Source: an uncultured Slackia sp. | GTDB lineage: Bacteria; Actinomycetota; Coriobacteriia; Coriobacteriales; Eggerthellaceae | Direction: 5' to 3' | Length of the DNA: 62,468 nt | NCBI GenBank assembly: GCA_934661005.1 | Contig: CAKUIK010000008.1 | Span: 1-62,468, forward strand | In this document: piece after piece, positions 7,603-16,236 of the stretch | Numbering within the stretch: the stretch's first letter is position 1 | Layout of the letters: the number at the start of each line of letters is the position of its first letter | Position numbers and translations under genes: made by a program | Notes under the pieces: model-generated | Databases searched by the model: none | Told to the model about the DNA's origin: nothing | Seen by the model: the letters and a program-made list of their open reading frames with translations, nothing else

Positions 7603-8421
7603 ATGGCGAGGCCCGATAAAACCGAACGATTCAAAGTGACCGAACGCGAGGCCGGCACGGGGCGCGTTGTGCATGAATCGCGCAGCGAGGCTCCTGCTTT
7701 GTCGGCGCCAAGCTCGTCTGACCCCGTTACGCTCGAGGGCTTCGAGGGTCCGGTCAACCCGCTCGCGATCGATTCCCATATCCCTGCGCCTTTGCAGGCT
7801 TCGGGCGGCGGGGTTTCCGTCGCCGAGGTCTTGCCCGTGGGCGCGACATCCGTCGGCTCGTCCATGCCGAAGACTGCGGCGATGATCGCGCGTGAACAAG
7901 AGCTCGAGCTGCGCGGTATTTGCGGAAATGACCAGGTCATGCCCGCGGTCGACGCGATTCGCCGCCACCCCGATTTCATTGACCACATGAAACGAATTCG
8001 CCGCGCGGAAGCGGGCCGCGAGTTTTGCTGCCACGGAATCGACCACCTTCTCGACGTGGCGCGCATTGCATACATTCGCGTGCTCGAACGCAAAATGCCC
8101 TTCCGAAAAGAAACGGTCTACGCTGCTGCCCTGTTGCACGATTTGGGTAAGGCGGAGCAGTATGAGCATGGTGAACCTCATGAGGTTGCCGGCGCGCGCG
8201 TCGCAACGAAAATCTTGATGGACATCGAGGGGTTTTCCGCGCTCGAAAAAACCGCCATTGTCGCCGCGGTTGCGCAGCATCGTCGCTTCGGCGAGGACGC
8301 ATCGCCTTTGGGGAAACTTCTTTACGAGGCCGATAAGGTATCGCGCCCATGCTTCGCTTGCGCTGTGCGCGAGCGGTGCGATTGGCTTCCCGAGAAAATG
8401 AATGCTGGCATTAAAATTTAA
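7603..8421 (+). CDS. HD-domain phosphohydrolase of the folate operon
   Basis: A 272-residue protein. The first 110 residues look disordered or low in conservation. They are followed by an HD domain with FCCHGIDHLLDVARIA, AALLHDLGKAEQYEHGEPHEVAG and AAVAQHR, which gives the H...HD...D metal ligands. The C-terminus carries a cysteine cluster, CFACAVRERCDW, that could bind zinc or iron. GGGGAGG lies six bases before the ATG. It sits 83 bases after folE and 17 before folB. By position it could act on a pterin phosphate, for example dihydroneopterin triphosphate, or be a regulator. The methanogen enzyme MptB, an HD protein acting on a pterin cyclic phosphate, is a precedent. Domain certain, substrate inferred. 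Confidence 0.8.
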   Translation: MARPDKTERFKVTEREAGTGRVVHESRSEAPALSAPSSSDPVTLEGFEGPVNPLAIDSHIPAPLQASGGGVSVAEVLPVGATSVGSSMPKTAAMIAREQELELRGICGNDQVMPAVDAIRRHPDFIDHMKRIRRAEAGREFCCHGIDHLLDVARIAYIRVLERKMPFRKETVYAAALLHDLGKAEQYEHGEPHEVAGARVATKILMDIEGFSALEKTAIVAAVAQHRRFGEDASPLGKLLYEADKVSRPCFACAVRERCDWLPEKMNAGIKI

Positions 8422-8438
8422 ACTGAACAGGGGATACG

Positions 8439-8798
8439 ATGGATGAGATTCGCATTGTCGATTTAGAGGTATTCGCGAACCACGGCGTGTTTCCCGAGGA
8501 GAATGCGCTGGGGCAGAAATTCATCGTGAGCCTTGCGTTGCGCGGAGACTTTTCGGCAGCGTGCGTGGGTGATGCCCTGGAAGATTCCGTCGATTACGGC
8601 GTGGTATGCCACCTCGTTGATGCGACGTTGCGCGCATCAACGTTCAAGCTGATTGAGCGCGCGGCGCAGGCTGTGGCCGACGCCGTGTTGGATAGGTTTC
8701 CGCTGATTCAAGAAATTGATGTTGAGCTGAAAAAGCCTTGGGCGCCCATTGGGCTTCCTGTTGCGTATGCCTCGGTGAAAATTACACGAGGGCGATAG
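8439..8798 (+). CDS. folB: dihydroneopterin aldolase
   Basis: A 119-residue FolB, full length for the family. It cleaves 7,8-dihydroneopterin to 6-hydroxymethyl-7,8-dihydropterin and glycolaldehyde. Conserved features are the N-terminal VFANHGVFPEENALGQKF block with the substrate-binding glutamate, the DSVDYG block, LIERAAQAVAD, and the late catalytic lysine in VELKKPWAPIG. AGGGG precedes the ATG at good spacing. It is the last gene of the folE operon; folP and folK are not in the window. Confidence 0.93.
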   Translation: MDEIRIVDLEVFANHGVFPEENALGQKFIVSLALRGDFSAACVGDALEDSVDYGVVCHLVDATLRASTFKLIERAAQAVADAVLDRFPLIQEIDVELKKPWAPIGLPVAYASVKITRGR

Positions 8799-8841
8799 GC
8801 CGAATGAGGGTGCAGATGGGCTGCCTGCTGAGGTTGGGAAG

Positions 8842-8991
8842 CTGGCGAATGGGCGACCGCGCTTCTTTCAAACCGCCTGTGTTCAAATATGCCCTCCATT
8901 CTAATATTGGACACAGCCAGTGAGGCGCATAGCGACCGTAGGGAGCGGCAACCGAACGCGGTCGTGAAGAAGGGGGTCGCCCATTCACCAG
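8842..8991. repeat. branched inverted-repeat element, diverged copy in opposite orientation
   Basis: Arms pair as CTGG with CCAG (8842-8845 and 8988-8991), then 12 perfect pairs (8847-8858 with 8975-8986) and about 8 more (8862-8870 with 8965-8972, one bulge). The interior holds a hairpin of CTGTGTTCAAATAT with ATATTGGACACAG and a segment GGCGCATAG...GAGCGGC...CCGAAC. That segment resembles the reverse complement of the core shared by the elements at 34.6, 36.4 and 55.6 kb. Confidence 0.6.
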
Positions 8992-8998
8992 TGGTGGG

Positions 8999-9886
8999 TC
9001 ACTCTTTATTCGGCCTGGGAAATATTTCGCTTATCACGATGGCGCAGAAGATGAGCGCGAAGCCAGCAAGCAGCATCCAGGTGAGCTCTTCGCCATAGAG
9101 CAGGACGGAAAATGCGACGCCAAACACGCTTTCGAGTGAGAGCAGAAGCGATGCTTGCGCCGGCGGGATTTTCGCCTGAGCCACATTCTGAAATACCATG
9201 GCCAAGCACGACGCGAAAACTACCAGGTAGCCGAGTTGCATCCAGAAATCGAGGCCGAGCGACGCAAATGCGGGCGTGGGTTCGCTGAGCGCGCCAATCG
9301 CGATGCCGCATATGCCGCTTGTGCCGATTTGTACAATCGTGATGGTCATGATGTCGCGGCGGTCTGCGAAAACGGGCACCATAACCATATGCAGGGCGAA
9401 AAAAACGGCCGAGAGCAGGGTCATCGCATCGCCCCAGCGCATAGAGAACGTGAAATCGCCACCGAGCGACACGAATCCGACACCCGCAATGCACATGACG
9501 GCGGCTACCAGGTTGAATACCGTGGGGCGACGCTTCGCCACAATCCAGTAAAGAAAAGGCACCATGACGCAATACGTCGCGGTAAGAAATGCGTTGCGTC
9601 CGGGTGTCGTGTCGGTGATGCCGATAGTTTGAATCCAGAAGCCGAGAAACGAGAGCACGCCAAGCACGACGCCCGCAAAAAGATGGCTTGCGTCAAAGTT
9701 CGCACGCAGCGTTTTATGGAAGACGACCGTCAAAATTGCAGCGGTGGCGACGAAGCGCATGCCCATGAGCCATGCGGGCGGAGCGGCGTCGACGGCATCT
9801 TTCACCACGACGAAGCTGAAGCCCCATATTATGGTGGCGGCGATAATAAGCAGCTTATAGAACAGGGCGGGTGGTTCTTTCTTCAT
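8999..9886 (-). CDS. EamA-type drug/metabolite transporter
   Basis: A 295-residue permease with ten predicted membrane segments in two EamA repeats (DMT superfamily). The first repeat begins LLIIAATIIWGFSFVVVK and includes PPAWLMGMRF; the second ends with LLSLESVFGVAFSVLLYGE, a pattern typical of the family. Substrate is unknown. The frame extends to 10006; the ATG at 9886 gives a normal N-terminus directly before segment 1, with only a weak ribosome site. The next gene upstream on the same strand is a close relative (for example PPAWLMG and SLESVFG/STESLFG), so the two arose by tandem duplication. Confidence 0.85.
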   Translation of the reverse strand: MKKEPPALFYKLLIIAATIIWGFSFVVVKDAVDAAPPAWLMGMRFVATAAILTVVFHKTLRANFDASHLFAGVVLGVLSFLGFWIQTIGITDTTPGRNAFLTATYCVMVPFLYWIVAKRRPTVFNLVAAVMCIAGVGFVSLGGDFTFSMRWGDAMTLLSAVFFALHMVMVPVFADRRDIMTITIVQIGTSGICGIAIGALSEPTPAFASLGLDFWMQLGYLVVFASCLAMVFQNVAQAKIPPAQASLLLSLESVFGVAFSVLLYGEELTWMLLAGFALIFCAIVISEIFPRPNKE

Positions 9887-9974
9887 TGGTATTCTTTCGT
9901 GTTTCTTGCTGTGACGACGCTCATTTTCTTTGCCTATTGTACGAGTTGCGACATTGATTTGGCAGGAAGTGCGT

Positions 9975-10147
9975 CCAGGGGGCCCTTTTGCAGTCGCCGC
10001 TGGCAATAGAACGAAGGCATGATGGGACGTGACCAGGCCTTTTATTTTGGACAGGTTGGTTTTGCTTTTGGCTGTCGACGAAGAAAGGGCCCCTTGGGTG
10101 CGATTTCTGTCACTGTGTGCGGCTTCATGCGCAATTGAGCCCCCTGG
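9975..10147. repeat. inverted repeat between the two EamA genes
   Basis: CCAGGGGGC at 9975-9983 is complementary to GCCCCCTGG at 10139-10147. Inside, GGGGCCCTTT near 9979-9988 can also pair with AAAGGGCCCC near 10084-10093, so two alternative folds compete for the same left arm. No reading frame is supported between 9887 and 10169. Confidence 0.4.
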
Positions 10148-10169
10148 CGACGGTTTCTGTCGTGAGGCA

Positions 10170-11099
10170 TTACGAGCGTTCTTTCTTTAAGGGGAAGGTT
10201 TCGCTTATCGCGATGCCGAAGGCGATAAGCGCGAAGCCGATGATTGCCGTGATGGTAAGCGTGTCTCCGAAGAAGAGTACGGCGAATGTCACGCCGAACA
10301 GGCTTTCGGTCGACAGCAGTAAGGCGGCGGGTGCCGCGGGAACATGCTTGATGCCGATGTTCTGGAAGCAGAGCGCGCCGCACGAAGCGAACACTACGAG
10401 ATATACCATGCCTGCGAATACTGAAGGCTCGGCAAACGTGGCTAAATTCGGTGCGCCTTCCGTTGCGGCTCCCCACGCCATGCCGACAAGGCCGGCTACG
10501 ATGAACTGAATGGCGGAAAGCACGAGCGCATCGCGTCCATCGGAAAGTCGGGCCGACACTGCCATATGCAAGCCGAGGAAGAATGCCGATGCGAGCATGA
10601 TTGCCTCGCCGATGCCGAACGTGAGTGAGATTTCGCCCGCTCCGGAAAATGAGATGAATCCAATGCCGGCGAGCGCGAGCAGCGCTGCGGCGATATTGTA
10701 GCGCGTGGGGCGCTGCTTCGAGATGGCCCACGCGATAAAGGGCACCATAATCGAATACGTGCCCGTAAGGAAGGTTCCCTTTGATGCTGTGGTGAACTGC
10801 AGGCCCGAGGTATTGAGCAGATATGCCGGGGCAAGCGCGAGTCCGATAAGCGCGCCGGCGATAAGCGTTTCATGGTTGAGGCATCGCGCGACTCGTTTAT
10901 GGAAAACGATGACGAGCAGAATGCCCGCGAGGAAAAAGCGAATGCCCATAAGCCAGGCAGGAGGGAATACCGCCACGGTGTCTTTGATAATACAGATGCT
11001 GAGGCCCCAAATGGCTGCGGCTCCGAGGAGCATGGCTTTGTATCCCCACGAGGGAAGGGGCGCTGCAGCGGTTGGAGAGTTGTTGTCGTTGTGTGCCAT
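10170..11099 (-). CDS. EamA-type drug/metabolite transporter, paralogue
   Basis: A 309-residue DMT-superfamily permease with two EamA repeats, closely related to the gene just downstream. Shared blocks include AAIWGLSICIIKDTVAVFPPAWLMGIRF, described here in family terms, the SGLQFTTASKGTFLTGTYSIMVPF region and LLLSTESLFGVTFAVLFFGD. A short polar N-terminus (MAHNDNNS) comes before segment 1. The frame runs to 11297, but the ATG at 11099 gives the family length. Neither transporter has a neighbour that suggests a substrate. Confidence 0.85.
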   Translation of the reverse strand: MAHNDNNSPTAAAPLPSWGYKAMLLGAAAIWGLSICIIKDTVAVFPPAWLMGIRFFLAGILLVIVFHKRVARCLNHETLIAGALIGLALAPAYLLNTSGLQFTTASKGTFLTGTYSIMVPFIAWAISKQRPTRYNIAAALLALAGIGFISFSGAGEISLTFGIGEAIMLASAFFLGLHMAVSARLSDGRDALVLSAIQFIVAGLVGMAWGAATEGAPNLATFAEPSVFAGMVYLVVFASCGALCFQNIGIKHVPAAPAALLLSTESLFGVTFAVLFFGDTLTITAIIGFALIAFGIAISETFPLKKERS

Positions 11100-11264
11100 G
11101 CTCGCTATTGTAACGGCGCTTGAGGGGCGAATCGAGGGTTGCATATAGCGTGAAGTTGGGTATTTCGAGCGGCGATCGCGGTTTCGAGCGTGGTCTCGAG
11201 GCTTTCGACAAATGGGAAGCTCGTCGTGTCGTTGTCGTCGTGTCGCTGAGAGTGCGATTGCGTT

Positions 11265-11301
11265 GAAAAAAGAGAATGCCCCTCGGCGGAGGGGCATTCT
11301 C
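11265..11301 (-). terminator. terminator downstream of pknB
   Basis: Thirteen perfect pairs (11272-11284 with 11289-11301) and a GGCG loop are followed on the minus strand by a run of T (the A-run 11265-11271). It ends the fhaA-pknB transcript. Confidence 0.9.
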
Positions 11302-11321
11302 TGAAGCTGTAGGTTTGATTG

Positions 11322-13301
11322 CTAGTTCGTCGTGCTTCCGGCGTTAGAGGAGTTGCCGGAATTGTTTGCGTTCTCGCCCGTGGATCCTGACGAATCGGGA
11401 ACGACATAGATGGTGACCACGGTGCCGCTGTCGACCTTCTTGCCCGCGGTGATGCTTTGCTTGGCGACCGTTCCCGGGGTTCCCGAGCCGGCGGATGCCG
11501 TATCGAGCGCGTATGCGAGGTTGTATGAGAGCAGCGTGTTAATCGCTTCGCTCTGGCTCATGCCCGTGACCGACGGAACGGTGACCTTGTTCTTCTCGGG
11601 GTCTTGGCCCTGCGATACGGTGATGGTCACGGTGCCGCCCTTTTCAAGCTTGCCGCCATTAGGGCTTTGCGACATGACGATGCCTTCGCCGTATTTATCG
11701 CTGTAGTCGCCCGTTTCAACCTGCACGGTGAACCCAGCGCTTTCCAGCTGGGCTTTTGCGCTTGCCTGGTCGGACCCGACCACGTTAGGCACCGACGTGT
11801 CTTCGGGGCCCGTGGAAATCCAATACTTGACCGTGGTGCCTTCGTCGACTTCCTTGCCTGCGGCAGGGTCTTGCCTGCTCACGGTGTCTTTATCGGCGTC
11901 GGATGCCTCGTTGCCGGCGTATTGGGCCTTGAGGCCAGCGTCTTTCAGCGCCTTTTCGGCCTGGTCAGATGTCATGCCCGAGAGGCCGGGAATGGAGCCC
12001 TTCTTCACGCCCTTCGAAATGACGATGTTGATTTTCCCGCCCTTTTCGAGGTCGCTATCCGCTTCGGGGTCTTGCTTGCACACGCGACCCGCTACGGTTT
12101 CGGCGTCGTAGTCTTCGGTGACAGTGCCTACGGTGTAGCCGGCTTTTTCAATGGTTTGAACGGCGGCTTCCTGGGTTTGACCAATCACGTTGGGAACTTT
12201 GTCGCCACCGCCGAGGCCCCCCGTTATCGCGAACGCGAGCGCGGCGATAACGGCGATTGCCGCGATGGCCGCGACGGCGATAAGGGGGCCGCGCTTTTTG
12301 CTGTTCGCCTTGCCCATGTCGATGTCGTTGCCGCCGCGGTACGAGTTCGTTTTCATACCCGCATCGTTGCCGATGGGCTGCATAACGGCAGTGCCGCCGG
12401 CTTCGCCTGCCATGCCGGGCACGCTACCCATGACCGATGTGGGAGCACTTGCGAAGCCGCCCGCCGCACCAGCGATGTTCACGGGACGTCCCATGAGGAA
12501 GTCGTCGAGTGCCTGCTTCATGTCGCGCGCCGTTTGGAAGCGGTTGTAGGGGTTTTTGTCCATCGCCTTCAAGATGATGGCTTCAAGGTCGGGAGAAATA
12601 TCGGGTTTGACCTGCGAAGGGGGCATGGGCTCTTCCTGAACTTGCTTCATGGCGACGCTCACGGCGTCGGGGCCGTCGAAGGGAAGCTGGCCCGTGGCGG
12701 CTTCATAGAGCACGCAGCCGAGCGAGTACATGTCAGAGGCGCCGGTGAGCTCTTTGCCCTGAGCCTGCTCGGGCGAAATGTAGTGGGCCGTGCCAAGCAC
12801 GCTGCTCGTTTGCGATTTCACGGAGTTTTTCGCGCGCGCGATGCCGAAGTCCATGACCTTCACGTTGCCGTCGGGCTGGACCATGATGTTTTGCGGCTTC
12901 ACGTCGCGGTGGATGATGTCTTGGTTATGGGCGACGGAAAGCGCCTGGCATACCTGGCTGCCGATTTCGGCAACCTTGCGCTGATTGATGGCGCCGCGTT
13001 GCAGAATGGCGCTCTTCAAATCGGTGCCGCGCACGTATTCCATAACGATGAAGTACGTGCCATCGTCATGGCCCCAGTCGTATACGTTCACGATGTAGGG
13101 GCTTTGCAGGTTGGCCGCCGATGCGGCTTCCTGTTTGAAGCGCGCCGCGAATTCGGGGTCGGCTGCGTATTGCGGCAGCATCACCTTCACCGCGACAATG
13201 CGGCCGAGCGTTTGGTCCTGGGCCTTGTAGACCTCGGCCATGCCGCCAATGCCGATTCGCTCGGTGATGCGGTATCGGCCGTTGAATACTCTGCCTATCA
13301 C
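11322..13301 (-). CDS. pknB: Ser/Thr protein kinase with four PASTA repeats
   Basis: A 659-residue PknB-type receptor kinase controlling growth and cell-wall synthesis in Gram-positive bacteria. The N-terminal kinase domain (about 1-270) has the glycine loop GIGGMAEVYKA, the lysine motif VAVKVM, HRDVKPQN near residue 131, DFG near 151 and the activation-loop region SSVLGTAHYISPEQA. A juxtamembrane linker follows, then one membrane segment at about 335-360. Four extracellular PASTA repeats come next (starting KVPNVIG, GSIPGLSG, SVPNVVG and TVPSVTG), then a Ser/Asn-rich tail. GAGGAG lies before the GTG start. Last gene of the fhaA-fhaB-pstP-SEDS/PBP-pknB run, after a 121-base gap. PASTA repeats are thought to bind peptidoglycan fragments. 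Confidence 0.95.
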   Translation of the reverse strand: MIGRVFNGRYRITERIGIGGMAEVYKAQDQTLGRIVAVKVMLPQYAADPEFAARFKQEAASAANLQSPYIVNVYDWGHDDGTYFIVMEYVRGTDLKSAILQRGAINQRKVAEIGSQVCQALSVAHNQDIIHRDVKPQNIMVQPDGNVKVMDFGIARAKNSVKSQTSSVLGTAHYISPEQAQGKELTGASDMYSLGCVLYEAATGQLPFDGPDAVSVAMKQVQEEPMPPSQVKPDISPDLEAIILKAMDKNPYNRFQTARDMKQALDDFLMGRPVNIAGAAGGFASAPTSVMGSVPGMAGEAGGTAVMQPIGNDAGMKTNSYRGGNDIDMGKANSKKRGPLIAVAAIAAIAVIAALAFAITGGLGGGDKVPNVIGQTQEAAVQTIEKAGYTVGTVTEDYDAETVAGRVCKQDPEADSDLEKGGKINIVISKGVKKGSIPGLSGMTSDQAEKALKDAGLKAQYAGNEASDADKDTVSRQDPAAGKEVDEGTTVKYWISTGPEDTSVPNVVGSDQASAKAQLESAGFTVQVETGDYSDKYGEGIVMSQSPNGGKLEKGGTVTITVSQGQDPEKNKVTVPSVTGMSQSEAINTLLSYNLAYALDTASAGSGTPGTVAKQSITAGKKVDSGTVVTIYVVPDSSGSTGENANNSGNSSNAGSTTN

Positions 13302-13422
13302 GTTTCTCTCCTCACCTTCCGCCGCCGCGGATGGACCTATGGCTAAGCGCTTTTCGGCTGGTGCGTTTTCCTAGTTCGATTGCCGAGCGCTCTGTTTCGT
13401 TAAATACCTCATTCTATTCCAA

Positions 13423-16236
13423 CTACAGCAGGCCTTGCGCTTGAAGTGCCGAAGTTAACACCTTCTGCGCACGCACGCTTGCAAGCCCCGATTCGTCGGT
13501 GCCATGCACACCTTCCTCGATGAGCACGGCGACGGCAACCGAGGGGTTGTCGGACGGTGCGAAGCCCACGAACCAGCTGTCGTTGTATTCCTTATTCGTT
13601 TCGGCCGTACCGGTTTTGCCGGCGACCTGCACGCCTTGGATTTTTGCTCCCGCGCCGGTGCCGTTGTTCACGACGCCTTCCATCATTTCGGTGATGGTTT
13701 TTGCGGAAGAGCTCGACATGACGCTGCCGAGGCTTTTCGGGGTTGCGCTGAAGGAGCGCTCGCCTTGGGCGTTGTAGATGCCTTCAACGAAGTAGGGCTT
13801 CTCGAGCACGCCGTCGTTGGCGATTGCCGAAGCGACCATAGCCATTTGCAGCACCGTTGCCTGCGGTCCTGCCGGGCTTGCGTGTTCGCCTACCGGCTGG
13901 CCGCACGCCGCCCACGCGGTTTCCCACGTGGTCATTTCATCGGGGTCGGGCATAAGGCTCGCCGTGGTGGGTATATCGGTATCGATGGCGCTGCCGAAGC
14001 CGAACTTCTGCGCGGTTTTCACGAGCAAATCGCTGCCGACCTCTTCGCCGAACTGGCCGAATGCCGTATTCGACGAAACGGCGAGGGCCTGGGCGAGTGT
14101 GATGGTGCCGTAGCCGATGTCGTCGGCGTTGGTGACCGATGCGTTGCCGATGGTCATTTGCGCAGGTGCATCGACGGTGGTGGAAGGCGTGGCGAGGTTG
14201 CCTTCGATAAGCGCGGTAAGCGTGACGAGCTTGAACGTGGAGCCTGGCGCATACACGGCACTCGTGGCGCGATTGATGAGCGCGCCGTTCGTGGTGTCGG
14301 TTCCGTTTGCGGCCTGGGCCAATATGTCGTCGACGTCGTTGATGTCGTAGGTGGGCGAGCTCGCGCAGGCGAGCACCGCGCCCGTTTTCGGGTTCATGAC
14401 CACGACGGCGCCCTTGTAGCCCTCGAGCACCGATTCGGCGGTTTTCTGAATCTCGGAATTAATCGTGAGGCGCACGTCGTTGCCAGGCGTCTCGATGCCT
14501 GCCATGCTGTTCACCACGTCGGTCCAGCTTGCGAAGCTCGAATCGCCCTTCAGCGCGTTGTTCTGCGAGGCCTCGATGCCCGATGCGCCGTAAACCTGCG
14601 AGTAGTATCCCACCAGGTGGGCGGCGAGCGAACCCTGCGGGTATTCGCGCGTGTATCCGCCATCATCTGCCTGAACGCTGTCGGCCAACACGACGCCATC
14701 GTATGTGGAGATGGAGCCGCGTTCGGTGCGCGCTTCCTTGTACAGGGTGTGGTTGTTGCCCGGGTAGCTTTGATATTCGTCGGCCATGAACACCATGATG
14801 TAGGTGAGGTTCGCCACGAGCGCCGCGAACATGAGTGCGAACGCGAGCGCGGTATTGGTAAGGCGCTTGCCCAGCGCAACGCGGCCGAGCACGCCCGTTT
14901 CTGCGGGGCGGCCGTGCGAGCCGTGCGCGCCAATGGGGGCCATGCGGCTCGTGCCGTCGCGAACCTCGGAATTGATGCCCGTGCCCTCGTCGCCGCAGCG
15001 CAGCAGGAGGCCAATGCCGATAAAGCTTGCGAGCAGGGAAGATCCGCCTTGGCTGATGAAGGGAAGCGTGAGGCCGGTAAGCGGGATGAGTCGCGTGACG
15101 CCGCCCACGATGATGAACGCTTGGAGCACGATGGTCACGGTGCAGCCCACGGCCATCATGGCCGACACGTCGCTTTTCGCGCGGGCGGCGGTCGCAAAAC
15201 CGCGAATGCACAGGCTCAGATACAAAAGCAGTACGGCGGCTCCGCCGAGCAAGCCCGTTTCTTCGGCGATGGCGGCGAAAATGAAGTCGGATTCAACGAC
15301 GGGGATGTTCTCGGCAAGGCCGTTGCCGATGCCCACGCCCACCATGCCGCCGTCGGCAAGGGAATAAAGCGTCTGGCACAGCTGGTAGCCGTTGCCCGAT
15401 GCGTCCGAGAACGGGTCGAGCCAGGTATTCACGCGAATTTGCACGTGGCCGAAGAATTGGTACAAGAACACGCAGCCGATGGCGGCAAGGCCGAAGCCCA
15501 CCACCAAATACAGTTTCTTTCCGCTCGCGATATAGAGCATGACCAAGAACAGCACGAAGCATACAAGCGCGCTGCCCAGGTCTTTCTCGAATACGACGAT
15601 GATAAACGAAATTGCCCACATCACCAGCAACGGAGCAAGCGTTCCCAGGTCGGGGACGCGGAAACGGCCTACGCGCACGGTGAAAATGGAGAGCATCTCG
15701 CGGTTTTGCGCCAAATACGACGCCAGGAAGATAACGATGCAGATTTTCGCGATTTCTCCCGGCTGGAAGCTGAAAGGACCGAGCTTCAGCCAAATGCGGC
15801 TGCCGAGAATTTCCTGGCCAAGGCCAGGAATCATGGGGGAGAGCAGCAAGATGATGCCCAGCACCATGAACGTATATTTGTATTGCGACAATCGGTCGAT
15901 GTTGCGCACCACAGCCAGCGTGGCCACCATGCATGCGATGCCCACGAACAGCCAGACGATCTGGCTTACTGCCAAGTCGGGCGCGAGTCGCGTGACGAAC
16001 GCGATGCCGATGCCGGAAAGGCCGAACGTGATGGGCAGAATGGCGGGGTCGGCGTTCTTCGCGAGGAAGCGCGTGGCGATGTGCGCTACCACGAATGCGG
16101 CGAACAATCCGAGCGGCGCGGTGAGCGATTCGAATGAAAGAGCCGTGCCTTGTTGCATAAGCACCATGGCGAACAGCAGCACCACGAAGGGCGCCGCCAG
16201 GCATAAAAGCAGCAGTTCGGTATTGCGGCGGCTCAT
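13423..16236 (-). CDS. fused SEDS glycosyltransferase (RodA/FtsW) and class B penicillin-binding protein
   Basis: One uninterrupted 937-residue frame joins two enzymes that normally work as separate partners. Residues about 1-412 are a SEDS peptidoglycan polymerase with ten membrane segments and motifs such as FQPGEIAKI, VFEKDLGSAL and the C-terminal FISQGGSSLLASF. A linker and a new membrane segment (about 459-483) lead to a PBP2-type transpeptidase. Its catalytic STFK lies near residue 664, SSN near 717 and KTGTAE near 873. In mycobacteria these are rodA and pbpA, adjacent in the same order, so the fusion preserves the operon logic. The ATG overlaps the pstP stop by one base. Confidence 0.93.
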   Translation of the reverse strand: MSRRNTELLLLCLAAPFVVLLFAMVLMQQGTALSFESLTAPLGLFAAFVVAHIATRFLAKNADPAILPITFGLSGIGIAFVTRLAPDLAVSQIVWLFVGIACMVATLAVVRNIDRLSQYKYTFMVLGIILLLSPMIPGLGQEILGSRIWLKLGPFSFQPGEIAKICIVIFLASYLAQNREMLSIFTVRVGRFRVPDLGTLAPLLVMWAISFIIVVFEKDLGSALVCFVLFLVMLYIASGKKLYLVVGFGLAAIGCVFLYQFFGHVQIRVNTWLDPFSDASGNGYQLCQTLYSLADGGMVGVGIGNGLAENIPVVESDFIFAAIAEETGLLGGAAVLLLYLSLCIRGFATAARAKSDVSAMMAVGCTVTIVLQAFIIVGGVTRLIPLTGLTLPFISQGGSSLLASFIGIGLLLRCGDEGTGINSEVRDGTSRMAPIGAHGSHGRPAETGVLGRVALGKRLTNTALAFALMFAALVANLTYIMVFMADEYQSYPGNNHTLYKEARTERGSISTYDGVVLADSVQADDGGYTREYPQGSLAAHLVGYYSQVYGASGIEASQNNALKGDSSFASWTDVVNSMAGIETPGNDVRLTINSEIQKTAESVLEGYKGAVVVMNPKTGAVLACASSPTYDINDVDDILAQAANGTDTTNGALINRATSAVYAPGSTFKLVTLTALIEGNLATPSTTVDAPAQMTIGNASVTNADDIGYGTITLAQALAVSSNTAFGQFGEEVGSDLLVKTAQKFGFGSAIDTDIPTTASLMPDPDEMTTWETAWAACGQPVGEHASPAGPQATVLQMAMVASAIANDGVLEKPYFVEGIYNAQGERSFSATPKSLGSVMSSSSAKTITEMMEGVVNNGTGAGAKIQGVQVAGKTGTAETNKEYNDSWFVGFAPSDNPSVAVAVLIEEGVHGTDESGLASVRAQKVLTSALQAQGLL

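Noticed and set aside
8439..8923. Small frames between folB and the EamA gene (for example 8738-8923) as extra genes
   Set aside because: They overlap the inverted-repeat element, lack ribosome sites and have composition set by the hairpin arms.
13504..16137. 877-codon open frame opposite the SEDS/PBP gene, and similar long antisense frames at 4930-6882, 11604-13346, 22643-24637 and 39468-41681
   Set aside because: They are mirror images of genes with high GC at third positions; their translations are Arg/His/Ala-rich, match no family and have no ribosome sites.
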